Source: Paraglomus occultum (taxonomy: Eukaryota; Glomeromycota; Glomeromycetes; Paraglomerales; Paraglomeraceae). From it: DNA of 13,774 nt. Shown here one piece after another: positions 1-8,595 of this stretch. Positions within the stretch are counted from its first letter, which is position 1; each line of letters begins with the position of its first letter. The DNA lies in NCBI GenBank assembly GCA_910592205.1, contig CAJVPJ010000979.1, forward strand, positions 1 through 13,774, written 5' to 3'. Position numbers and translations under genes: made by a program. The notes below the pieces were generated by a model. The model was not told where the DNA came from. It did no database searches and saw only the letters and a list, made by a program, of their open reading frames with translations.

Positions 1-30
1 AGGGACTAGTATAAGACCCGGTACTAATCA

Positions 31-63
31 AGGGGGGTACTATACCAGGGGGGTACTAGAACC
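31..63. repeat. Two-copy G-run tandem repeat at left edge
   Basis: A 12-base word, AGGGGGGTACTA, occurs exactly at 31-42 and again at 47-58. The two copies lie 16 bases apart inside similar units (31-46 and 47-63) that both end in ACC. The GGTAC/GTACC theme continues on both sides (19-25, and TATACC at 41-46). Two copies cannot show whether this is the end of a longer array beyond the window. It is a simple-repeat call with no function implied. Confidence 0.55.
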
Positions 64-1425
64 AGTGCTATACGGTAACTTCTCCTAAATAACTGCAATT
101 TTTCTATGTAGTTAACAGCCATCTAACTTCTGCGAATGTGAAATAAAATCCAATTCTTATGAGAATTTACCAGAAGGTGGGAATAGCAAGTGTAAACGAG
201 TGGTCTTGCAGCCATCTTTAATACATTCAAGCATGTTTGGTATAGAGCAAAACGCTCTTCAATATGAATTTAGACGAACATTACACATATTTCCCTGTGA
301 CAATTTTATCAGAAATGCCATTTAAACTAAGGCAACAGTTAAAGAATCGTGGTTTGTACCTTTCGGGGGTGATGTTTATATGGTGATACTAAGCTGGCTC
401 CCATATATTTAACAGTAGTAATAATTTTTTCAATCCTTCCCCAATGAAAATTGGTGCTACAGTGGCGTTGTGGCGTCAATTTTTTACATTTTATAATGTA
501 GTGCACACTTTTTGAATCATAAAGCATCTGTTCCTCAAAATCGTGCTTGTTGTTAGCCCATAAGCACGTATTACTGTGACAGATAAGATAAACAGCAGAC
601 GACATTTATTTCAAAAAGGGGTCCGACTGTCCGCACGAGATCTCCTTCATGGCCCAAATGTTACATTACGTTAATTGCTATTATCCTGATACTAATACGA
701 TAATCCATTTGTCATATTACAATGCTGATGGTGAGGTTCTTGACGTCTGATACCTTTTCACAGCTTTGACAGTGGACATCACAAAAGGAGGGAGAGAGTT
801 AAAGAGAGAGATTTTGATGGTTCACTATAATTATTGGGAGGTAAACTTGGTTGCCTCCGATAATTGAGCCAGCGACTGGAACCGAGGCCTTTATTTCCAA
901 CACATGTTTAAGGTGTGTACATCTGTCGTTGATTTAAGTTTATCATAAATCATAGCTGCAATTAATCCGGTACCCCAAAGCTGCCTCAATCAAATAGGCC
1001 GTATTTGTTTCTAACCGGATGAGATAAAGTTGAATTTTGCGTTTATTTGACGTTGTTAAGCAGAGATGTGGGCTTACCCTCAATATTATTAGGTGTTGAG
1101 ACGGTGATGGTCCCATTCTCCCTGTGCCGTGACGTTACATTACCTTATAGCTATAGTAACAGTTAAATATATTATTAATAAAGTCTTATCCTCTTTTGCC
1201 AGTCGTGGTGAAGCGATCAACCATGGTATATCACCCTATCGCAGTCTCTCATCAGTAGTGTCATTCGAAGTTTCTGTCATGGTGTGCATCAATTTGACGC
1301 ATACAACATCATCGTACGTCTCAACGTTGTTCATGATCACCTATTAGAAGGGATCCAAAGAGCATCTGTTAATTACTTGAAAGAATAAACAAGTGAGTGA
1401 CTATGTCAACGGAAAGTAGATACAG
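64..1425. other. AT-rich intergenic region, no supportable gene
   Basis: No open frame here looks like a protein. The longest ATG-led frame (339-605, minus) has no recognisable domain and no splice sites extending it. The region holds a purine-rich GA run at about 787-812 and a hairpin at 828-866. A weak imperfect repeat has GTTACATTAC at 659-668 and again near 1133-1142, each followed by similar AT-rich sequence. No tRNA promoter-box pair or transposase-like translation was found. Confidence 0.6.
828..866. repeat. Strong inverted repeat (hairpin) with 6-nt loop
   Basis: The arm 828-844 (TTATTGGGAGGTAA with three flanking bases) pairs with 851-866 (TTGCCTCCGATAA with three flanking bases) around the loop ACTTGG. 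The pairing has one bulged G and a few G-U pairs if the top strand is transcribed. At about 16 pairs with a small loop, this is longer than casual AT-rich palindromes. It could be a remnant of a small inverted-repeat element or a structured RNA. Nothing in the sequence decides which. Confidence 0.5.
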
Positions 1426-1431
1426 TTTATT
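1426..1431 (-). terminator. Probable poly(A) signal of the MATH-BTB gene
   Basis: TTTATT on the plus strand reads AATAAA on the minus strand, about 200 bases past the MATH-BTB stop codon. It is the first perfect AATAAA I see downstream on that strand. Fungal polyadenylation signals are loose, so this is a plausible site rather than a demonstrated one. Confidence 0.35.
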
Positions 1432-1627
1432 TAATACATTGTTTTTTGGGTAATATGATACAAGGAAGAACGGCATAAAGGAGCGAATAATATCGGTTAA
1501 AAATGTCCATTTCATCATCATGTATCGTTGAGACATGGGCTGATAAGTAACATCGTACGCGGAGAAGCATTCTTCTTGGAATGGGGTTATCAACAAGGAG
1601 TGAATAATCCATTTCGAAGATAATATG

Positions 1628-2853
1628 TCACGAAAATAATTTATGTCGGAACACTGCCGACATCAACTCTTCAATCCAATCCATATTACCTACAACATGA
1701 CAGGGAAATAATAATGAAAAAAGACAACCGGTAAAGAATAACGTAGACACGACAAAATTCAAAAGAGCCAAACCGTCCTAAAACAGATAATCAGGATTTC
1801 GATATGATAAAACTTACCGCATGCCATTATTTTCCGCATGTTCTCACTATCTCGTATGTCAGACCAATTAGCGACCGCAAAATCTAATGCGGCCGTCCTC
1901 AATTGAGAATCGCCCACTTCCCAAGCTAATGTAAGAATCTCGTTCCAATTGTTTAAATCAACCATTTCTGCAATTCTGTCGGCTACCATTTCACCAAATT
2001 TTTCAAGATTCAGCATATCCGCCTTGGAATAAACGTCTTTCAGCACATCGAATTGTAAATCCTCTTCCAGTCCCCCAGTATATAGATAATAGAGAACCGA
2101 ACGAAATGTCGTATATTCCATCTGTTTTATTGCTATTGCCTTCATCTGTGACTCTCTCCATTTGTCTCCCAACAATTTTTCAAAATATTTCGATCTTGTT
2201 GCTAATATTATCCGATGAGCCTTGATACGATTTCCACAGTCGAACGTAAACTCTACATCGCTATATCTTGAATCGTTCAAGTGCTCAGCAAATGTTGGGA
2301 ATTCAAATGCATCAGATTCAATTGGCACCTCGCATTCTTGAGGAACATCATTGAAAATCTTGATACGTATTAACAAGTCAACATCGTCATTCAAATCTCC
2401 ATTAGGAAATAAACTATCCAAAGAACAGAAACGATGCCGACCAAAGTCATCTAAACCTTCGAACTCGAATTTCATCGTAAAAGTCTCATTTCGAATAAGC
2501 ACTGGGGTTTGTATGGATGTGGTGGTATCAGTGTACAAGCGAAAGACCTCTAGACGGAATTGCTTCTCTCTATAAGTTATATTATTTGATTTTTCATATG
2601 GTGTTTGGATCGCTACTAGATATAAGGATATATATGCTTTAGCTTGTTCGTTAACACCATTAGGATATAGTTTTGCACGCCATAAATAAGGATTCTTCGA
2701 AAGGAGGCGCGGTGACCAGAATCTCTCACTAAGAACAAAATGAGAGCTTGGATAAAAGCTCACAAGTTCGTTAAAATTCTTGATCGGCCACGAGTAAGCG
2801 AAACACTCTTGCGCATTCTTCAAAGGTTGTCGTGGCCCCTGGTCAGAAGTCAT
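1628..2853 (-). CDS. MATH-BTB domain protein, likely CUL3 ubiquitin-ligase adaptor (one intron, possibly two)
   Basis: This is a SPOP-like protein: an N-terminal MATH domain would bind the substrate and a BTB/POZ domain would dimerise and bind cullin-3. Numbered from the ATG at 2853-2851, MATH spans about residues 16-167 (SWPIKNF, LWRAKLYPNG, ISLYL). BTB spans about 186-297 (YSDVEFTF, IKAHRIILATRSKYFEKLL, LYYLYTG). A BACK-like helical tail spans about 298-360. The unspliced frame runs on to 1759 but ends in a hydrophobic read-through after ACG. Removing the intron 1817-1690 joins ACG to NMDWIEELMSAVF and stops at 1628, giving the usual SPOP-like C-terminus (365 aa). The ATG at 2853 has G at -3. 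The frame is open upstream to 2998 without an ATG, so a short first exon at 3059 is an alternative (about 400 aa). Domain calls are firm; the N-terminus and the cullin link are inferred. Confidence 0.88.
1690..1817 (-). other. Intron in the MATH-BTB gene
   Basis: On the minus strand the donor is G|GTAAGT (starting at 1817) and the acceptor TTGTAG| (ending at 1690), giving 128 nt. The phase is 1, and the split codon becomes GGT (Gly). The intron has an in-frame stop and a length not divisible by three. If it is retained, the protein would end in a different 19-residue hydrophobic tail. The spliced product matches the expected C-terminus of the family, which is the main support. Confidence 0.82.
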
Positions 2854-3153
2854 ATCACGAGAGTCGTTATCTCCTACAGGAGCCGGTAGTCCGCTTTCCC
2901 TAGTACGTCGTGACAGCGAACGGGCAAACCGTTTACTGCTGCGCAGAATATTCACGAAAGAGAGCCAAAATTTGTCGATTATGAATAGATGATCTCTTCA
3001 GCATAAGTTTGGGCGAAAACGAGCAAGTCAACCACATACAAACAAATTATGTTGGGCATTAAGAGACGTTTCGCGGAAATCGTGAAGAAAGGGACATTAA
3101 GAGAGATGCACGATTCAGTCCACTTTCGAGTCCGAGAGAACTTCCCGAGACAG

Positions 3154-3160
3154 ATATATA
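3154..3160 (-). promoter_or_regulatory. Putative TATA box of the MATH-BTB gene
   Basis: TATATAT lies on the minus strand after a T-run. It is about 300 nt upstream of the ATG at 2853, but only about 95 nt upstream of the alternative ATG at 3059. A palindromic CACGTG at 3265-3270 lies about 105 nt further upstream. The spacing fits a start near 3059 better than one at 2853. In so AT-rich a region, a TATA match alone is weak evidence. Confidence 0.35.
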
Positions 3161-4239
3161 AAAAATTTAGTACAACCTGACTGATGCCCTTGACGAATGC
3201 TTGGTTTCCTCTTCGATGTAAATGCATGCATGGCCCGTCGCTTCCTCAGATCGTACTGTCTATACACGTGATTTATAAATTGAGTAGATGTTAATGAAAC
3301 GATTTCAGGGGGTGGGGGAATAAAAAAAATCGGAAACCGTAATACCAAAACGAGTAGGCACAAAAAAAGATCATGGTTTTTCCCGAATTATTGTTGACAA
3401 GTCCCGCAATGACGTGTATATCTGAGAGAGCAATGATATCCGACACTTGAGATTAATACTTATTTGAATATTTGGCCTTCAGACTGATAAGTCGATTCTA
3501 ATCTGTTAGCGTCTATACGATAGCTTTTATCAGCCGAGGTGTATAATTAATATTATGACTGACATATTCAACTAGAATGAATAATGGTCACGAACACATA
3601 ATCAGTCAATTTTTCTTAAATTGGCTGACCAGCAAATAGTTTTAGACTTGAATCCTATTGAAAGTATATTAATATAGTTACGTAATTAGGAGAAGAGATA
3701 TTCCGTATGGTGTTTGTCAAACTCTGGAGCAGATGTATTTAAAATAAGGGAAATAGATTTAATATTAATGCTAATTTTTGTAATAAAGACTGTTACTTTC
3801 AAGATTTAATGTAAAAATTTTTGATTTTCTATGACGCATTGTATTTATCAATAAATATGAATGAGACTTGACAGAAATGTAACGACACATTTTGACACGC
3901 GACTCGTTGTGTCGCGATGTCTGTGTTGCCTGTTGTGCGTCGACACATCATATGATTGCTGCGGAAGAAACGATGATTCAGACTAATAGCTTTTAATAGG
4001 AAGAGAATACTACATGACATGATGGATAGTCGGACGATATGTAAACCGTGCAATTCGCAGTCAATATACATACGCATGCTTAAGATTATAATAAATTTGC
4101 TTGATACAAGAAACTAAACATTCAATTTATATGACAACTGCTACAAAATCTAGTTGAAAGCTGTTAATAACGCAAAATGAGAGTCTGGGGAGCGGCATAA
4201 GGGAGATAATTTGGCTTTAGTGGTTGGTTGCAAGGTCGA

Positions 4240-4273
4240 AAATTAGGTTTGTTCATATAAACAAAACCAATTT
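4240..4273. repeat. Inverted repeat (hairpin) with 6-nt loop
   Basis: The arm AAATTAGGTTTGTT (4240-4253) pairs with AACAAAACCAATTT (4260-4273) around CATATA, with one bulged A on each side. That gives about 13 pairs. It is AT-rich but includes a GG/CC core, so it is stronger than background palindromes. Its role is unknown. Confidence 0.4.
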
Positions 4274-5873
4274 ACAATAATTAAAATACTGTAGTTCTCT
4301 GCTTATGATTTTGTAATTTGCGGTTTAGTACAAGTTTTATCAATGACTACTCTTCTTTATCTACGACATGCTTCAATGGATGTCAATATTTATGGATACC
4401 GAAATAAGTTTGCTGTTAGCCGCCTTTGTCAGGGTAAAACATAGTGCGTATTTTATGAAATCGGTAATAAGTTCGTACGTAAAATGAGTAACACATTTCG
4501 GGCTTTCATTGTCAATTTAAGCACTCCAGGCCCCGGACGGCGCGTGCCTTCATCTCAACTAAAACTATGCTTCATTTTCACTGCTTGTAAATGATTCACG
4601 TAAACAATGTAACATCAATCCACTCGCCACCCTTTTCATGATATTGCCGCATAAACTTGACGCAATCTTTTCAAGCTCTGTTTTCTTCGTTTGCATAAAG
4701 TCGGATTATAATTATGATACATGTATTATTTGAAAAATGGAAAGAGCATGTTATTTTGGAAATATATATATAATTTTTACTTATGTAAACTAAATAGAAA
4801 AAATATGCATCTATATCGTGAATGTTATAGGTAAAAGTTACCACCATAAATTGTTTGACGCTAGAAGAACAGCTAAAAAAAAGATTGTGAAATGTTTGTA
4901 AGATCCGCCAAACGGCTGATAATTAAATATCATGTTTAACTAAAGAAATAAGCATATTAGTATACAAATTGGCCTCTATGAAGAGAGTAGGCATATACAG
5001 AAAAACGTAAATGTATACAGGATTCACTGAATAAAACCAGCACTATAATTAGCCAGTTTAATAATACAAATACTAGACTTGGTTTCCAAATTACTTGTAA
5101 ACAGAAGTCTCATACTGATGTTAAAGTTAAGCAGTTAAAAGAATAGATTACTAAAGTCTATGGTAAATTTACTAGCAAGCTCAGTATCTTCTGTGCAAAA
5201 TAACTTTTTTTTAAACATTAAAAAGCCTCTCTTAAATTTAGAACAGTAATAAATAAACTGGAGGCTGAGATAACAAACTGCACAAAGCTTTATTAGAGAA
5301 TTCTGATATGGATGCTATCCAGTTGCTCCACAATTCCTCTCTTGAGAGTATTATTACAGTAAAAAAATTGGAAATAAACCGAATGAGTTACATAAAACTT
5401 ATTATTTAAGGATAGGTTAACTTTCTGTCTCAGGCCTAGAGTAAGTGGAACAGGTCACTTTGAAACAACACCATAATAATACGTGTAATCAGTCATTTCA
5501 CGGTTTGAAAAGTGAGCACAGTAGCAGATCCTCATCATCCAGAATAGCAAAAGTATCCGATATTAATTAATGACCAGTATATGCTCTAAAATAAAAGAAT
5601 AATTCAGCGAAATGCATCTCACTTTCAGACTTCGAACGCAATAGATACAATTTCTCAAAGGTACAGTATTTTGATTAGTAATAACGCGACCCGAAGCAAA
5701 GAGGAGACGATAAGATAAAAAATATTGAGACAAGTTAACGTGAAAAAAACAATTGTTTGGCGAGTTGAGCCTGACAAACGCTACAAGCCTTGTTTTAGGT
5801 ATACGCCAATCGAAAGACCAAGTTACAGTGCTGCTGACGTGTAATTATACAGGTTACTCCATTGCTTATTCAT

Positions 5874-5908
5874 ATTCATCGATTCACGGCTTTGCCATAT
5901 CGATGAAT
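5874..5908. repeat. Perfect 10-bp inverted repeat, nested in a weaker one
   Basis: ATTCATCGAT (5874-5883) and ATCGATGAAT (5899-5908) are perfect reverse complements around a 15-nt spacer. Further out, TACTCC near 5855-5860 faces GGAGTA near 5923-5928, so the symmetry extends over about 75 bases with interruptions. It lies about 450 nt upstream of the PPR gene. It could be a bound palindrome or a degenerate small inverted-repeat element. Confidence 0.45.
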
Positions 5909-6254
5909 CGTTTATTATAACAGGAGTATCAAAGCAAACGTCTATCTTTAATCATTACTTGCAAAAGCTTGAACAGCCGAATGTAATGCGCAAATAGAAA
6001 GAAATTTTTCCTACTTGGATACGAAGGATTTACTTTGTAAAAATACACTAATTGCCAGCAAATACGACAGTGCATCTACAACCGTGTGATGCAGTTTTCG
6101 TTCAATTCTTTTGATTAATTTTGTCGACAATCTCATCATCGTAAGCTTTGTATCAATGCGTTTGACTACAGACACGTCAGATTAATAATAACAAACCTGT
6201 TTAACCGTCACGATTACGATTGTAGCACGTATTAGTATGGAAATTTTACTTATG

Positions 6255-6262
6255 TCACGTGA
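6255..6262. promoter_or_regulatory. TCACGTGA palindrome in the PPR promoter
   Basis: This perfect 8-bp CACGTG E-box with flanking T/A lies 118 nt upstream of the PPR start codon. In ascomycete fungi such boxes bind bHLH factors of the Cbf1 type, which include many nuclear genes for mitochondrial functions among their targets. Applying that here is inference. A weak TATA-like TTATAG follows at 6285-6290. Confidence 0.4.
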
Positions 6263-6379
6263 ATAAATTATGACAGAACTTTTTTTATAGAACTCGTTTT
6301 CTGACATTTGACGACCAACAAATCGAAAACCCAACGGCCTTTGCTTGAATTCATACGTGCAATACGTATAAGCAAAATC

Positions 6380-7960
6380 ATGACTTCATTCCTGGTGAAC
6401 ACAAGTCTCTTTGCACGCGTTATTGAACGCAGGTCTTGTATGCATTTCCGAAGCATACTGATGCGTAAATATTCCGATATAATGTCCAAAGGAACACCGG
6501 ACAAAGCATTAGCTGCGTTTACGAATTATACGGAAGCTGACGACAAAACTAAAGTTATTGAGAATTTTGTCAAGCAGAGGTATCCCCACTGGCGAGATTT
6601 ATCGAACGCTGAATACGAGCCGTTGCAAGATACCAGGCTTAAAACAGAGTTGGCTCCCTATTTGGAAGGGAAAGAGCTGGAAAAAGTTATGGAAGCCATT
6701 AAGAAATACCGAATGACTGCATTACAAAATGATGAAAGGTTTTCAAGCTATTTAACTCTGTTATTTCGAGTCGATCGATGGGAAGTAGCAGAACTTCTCT
6801 ACAAAGACTTTAAAAAATACGGAGATTTGGGCGAGAAAGACTATGGGATATTGCTTGCTGGATTTTTACAATGTAACAAATACGACATTGCAATAGAAAT
6901 ATGGGACGATTACATCGCCAAGAACAAACCTACTCAGATTATTTATACCATAGTTTTAGATGGATTCTCTAAACGAACAGATTTGACGTTTGCGGAAAGG
7001 GTATGGGAGAGAATGAAGAGTGATGGGATTGAACCGGATTCGATAGCATATGCAGCTATGATCGAAGCATATTTTAGAGCTAGGAATCCGGCTAGAGCTG
7101 CAGAGTTATTTGAAGAATTGAATGGTTTACGAGTGAAGCTTGACGTCGTGTTTTATAATCGTATTATAAATGGGATGTGTTGGTGCATGAAGATCAAAGA
7201 GGCAATGAAAATATATGCCAAAATGAAGTCTAATCCGGAACTTGAGCCGAACTTGGTTACTTACAACACGCTTCTCAGAGGTGCATTGTTCGCTAAAGAG
7301 TACGCTGCGGCTGCCATGTTGATGGGAGACATGCGTGCACGGCAAATGAGCTTCGACACAGTTACGTTAACCACTTATATCGATAGAATGCTTTCAGTGC
7401 GCGATATAGATGCAGCCAAGAAGCTGTGGGATTTGTTTCGAACACTCGGTCTTAAACCAAATAATGTATCTTACGGTGCGTTGATTGGTGGTCTTATTAG
7501 ATGTGGTGATGACGCCGGTGCACAAATGAAGTTTAAAGAGATGATTGAGGCAAGAATTAAGCCCGGAGTTCAGGTTTATACTAACATGATTCAAGCGTTC
7601 TTTTATCGTGGATTCGTGCATATGGCCGAGGAAATGTATCAAAGAATGCGGCAAGCAAAGGTCAATCCGACCACGGCCACTTACAACATTATGATCGGAG
7701 GTTTTCTTGAGGCAAATAACGTAGAAAAAGCGATAAAAGTATATGAGGAGATGATTGCAAGCAGGACCAAACCAAATCAGGCTACATACAATGCCTTACT
7801 CGGTGGACTGGTACATAAGAAAATGATGGACTTGGCGTCCGTTATATATGATGATATGATAGCGGCCAAGTTTCTACCAGAACGGCCGGATTTGAAGAGA
7901 AGTTGCGAGATGATTAAAGACTGGAGAGCATCGCAAACGTTAAGGTTGAATGCTGGCTAG
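6380..7960 (+). CDS. Mitochondrial P-class pentatricopeptide repeat (PPR) protein
   Basis: An intronless 526-aa protein. P-class PPR proteins bind single-stranded organelle RNA, one base per repeat, and act in its processing, stability or translation. Ten repeats are readable: residues 152-185, 186-220, 221-255, 256-291, 292-326, 327-361, 362-396, 397-431, 432-466 and 467-501. Most have exactly 35 residues with the TYN..LI.G opening and KP/EP ending. A degenerate repeat (about 117-151) may precede them. The start is the ATG at 6380 (A at -3); the open frame reaches back to 6308 but only from a TTG. Residues 1-31 are rich in Arg/Ser with one acidic residue, and RKY|S at 29-32 matches the R-3 processing motif (R-x-Y|S), so mitochondrial import is likely. 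No endonuclease, SMR, or DYW domain is present. The target RNA and the orthologue are not identifiable from sequence alone. Confidence 0.93.
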   Translation: MTSFLVNTSLFARVIERRSCMHFRSILMRKYSDIMSKGTPDKALAAFTNYTEADDKTKVIENFVKQRYPHWRDLSNAEYEPLQDTRLKTELAPYLEGKELEKVMEAIKKYRMTALQNDERFSSYLTLLFRVDRWEVAELLYKDFKKYGDLGEKDYGILLAGFLQCNKYDIAIEIWDDYIAKNKPTQIIYTIVLDGFSKRTDLTFAERVWERMKSDGIEPDSIAYAAMIEAYFRARNPARAAELFEELNGLRVKLDVVFYNRIINGMCWCMKIKEAMKIYAKMKSNPELEPNLVTYNTLLRGALFAKEYAAAAMLMGDMRARQMSFDTVTLTTYIDRMLSVRDIDAAKKLWDLFRTLGLKPNNVSYGALIGGLIRCGDDAGAQMKFKEMIEARIKPGVQVYTNMIQAFFYRGFVHMAEEMYQRMRQAKVNPTTATYNIMIGGFLEANNVEKAIKVYEEMIASRTKPNQATYNALLGGLVHKKMMDLASVIYDDMIAAKFLPERPDLKRSCEMIKDWRASQTLRLNAG

Positions 7961-8159
7961 AGGGCAAGGAAGAGATATATTTTCACTTTAATGATAAATG
8001 CAATTCACTAGAGCAGATAGGCGATATTATGATGATGTGAATATCTTAACTTTATTAGTCGCATACAATTTGACGCGGAATATAGAACAGCAATTATAAA
8101 GGGAGGGAAAAAAGTATCGTATTGAAGTTTTAAATGGTAAGTTTGTTTTGGAATTATAT

Positions 8160-8165
8160 AATAAA
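8160..8165 (+). terminator. Probable poly(A) signal of the PPR gene
   Basis: A perfect AATAAA lies about 200 nt after the PPR stop codon. It is the first perfect match I see on the plus strand downstream of the gene. An earlier GATAAA near 7992 is a weaker alternative. Confidence 0.35.
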
Positions 8166-8558
8166 TTCTTTTTCGCGTGCTCGATATTTCCTCATTTTTT
8201 ATATGCCGTTTACACTCGGGGATGTCTGGTCTATCGGAATAACTTACGACAACACGTTCTAGCAGGACCCGAAGCATCCCAATGTGATGAAATGAAACAA
8301 TCGATTATCTTAATTACGACACTTTATTAGAAGACGTTAACAAAGTAATTTTTGTGAAGCTCTCAGCATATACTTTATCAATGTCAATAGATTACTTATA
8401 ATGTGGCAAATAATTCTAAACATTGGAGTCGGCAGTTTAAAAATAGGACTATTCGACTCGCTAACAGTCCAAGAGTCGCTCAAATTACGCATCAAGAATT
8501 AATTCGATGGCAGCTTGATGTCCATGAGAAATAAATGGTAGGGATTAAATCATGAAAG

Positions 8559-8595
8559 AATAGTTGTAATGGAGATGAGTCTCCATTGAACTATT
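8559..8595. repeat. Compact hairpin with 15-bp stem and tetraloop
   Basis: AATGGAGA (8568-8575) and TCTCCATT (8580-8587) pair perfectly around the tetraloop TGAG. Beyond a 2x1 internal loop, AATAGTT (8559-8565) pairs with AACTATT (8589-8595). In all this gives 15 Watson-Crick pairs with a single small interruption in 37 nt. It lies 600 nt past the PPR stop and outside any coding frame. It may be a structured RNA, a small RNA precursor or a relic of an inverted-repeat element. Confidence 0.55.

Larger units (their letters stand above)
3280..6250. other. Three-kilobase intergenic region, no supportable gene
   Basis: Both strands are broken by frequent stops and no translation resembles a known protein, transposase or reverse transcriptase. 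The 3829-4077 minus frame has no family signature. The region contains an alternating CGACACA/TGTGTCG cluster (3883-3947), a hairpin (4240-4273), an isolated GC-rich patch (4521-4548), a short AT dinucleotide run (about 4760-4771) and a perfect 10-bp inverted repeat (5874-5908). These may be remnants of small non-autonomous elements, but no terminal repeats with target duplications were recognised. Confidence 0.55.

Noticed and set aside
339-605. Minus-strand ATG-led frame of 88 residues
   Set aside because: No family signature, no splice sites that extend it, and the composition matches surrounding non-coding DNA.
868-890. tRNA-like GGTTCCAGTC word on the minus strand
   Set aside because: No partner A box at a proper distance and no cloverleaf could be folded.
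3829-4077. Minus-strand frame of 82 residues
   Set aside because: No recognisable domain; open mainly because it crosses the CpG-rich word cluster.
6268-7654. Open frames antisense to the PPR gene
   Set aside because: Shadows of a strongly supported coding sequence on the other strand.
8008-8277. Minus-strand ATG-led frame of 89 residues containing a GTAAGT
   Set aside because: The first ten codons look reasonable and are followed by a perfect donor. I found no matching acceptor and second exon, and the rest reads as translated non-coding DNA in the PPR 3' region.
8426-8478. GAGTCG / CGACTC / GAGTCG cluster
   Set aside because: Six-base words in alternating orientation can form short stems, but they are too short to call a repeat element.
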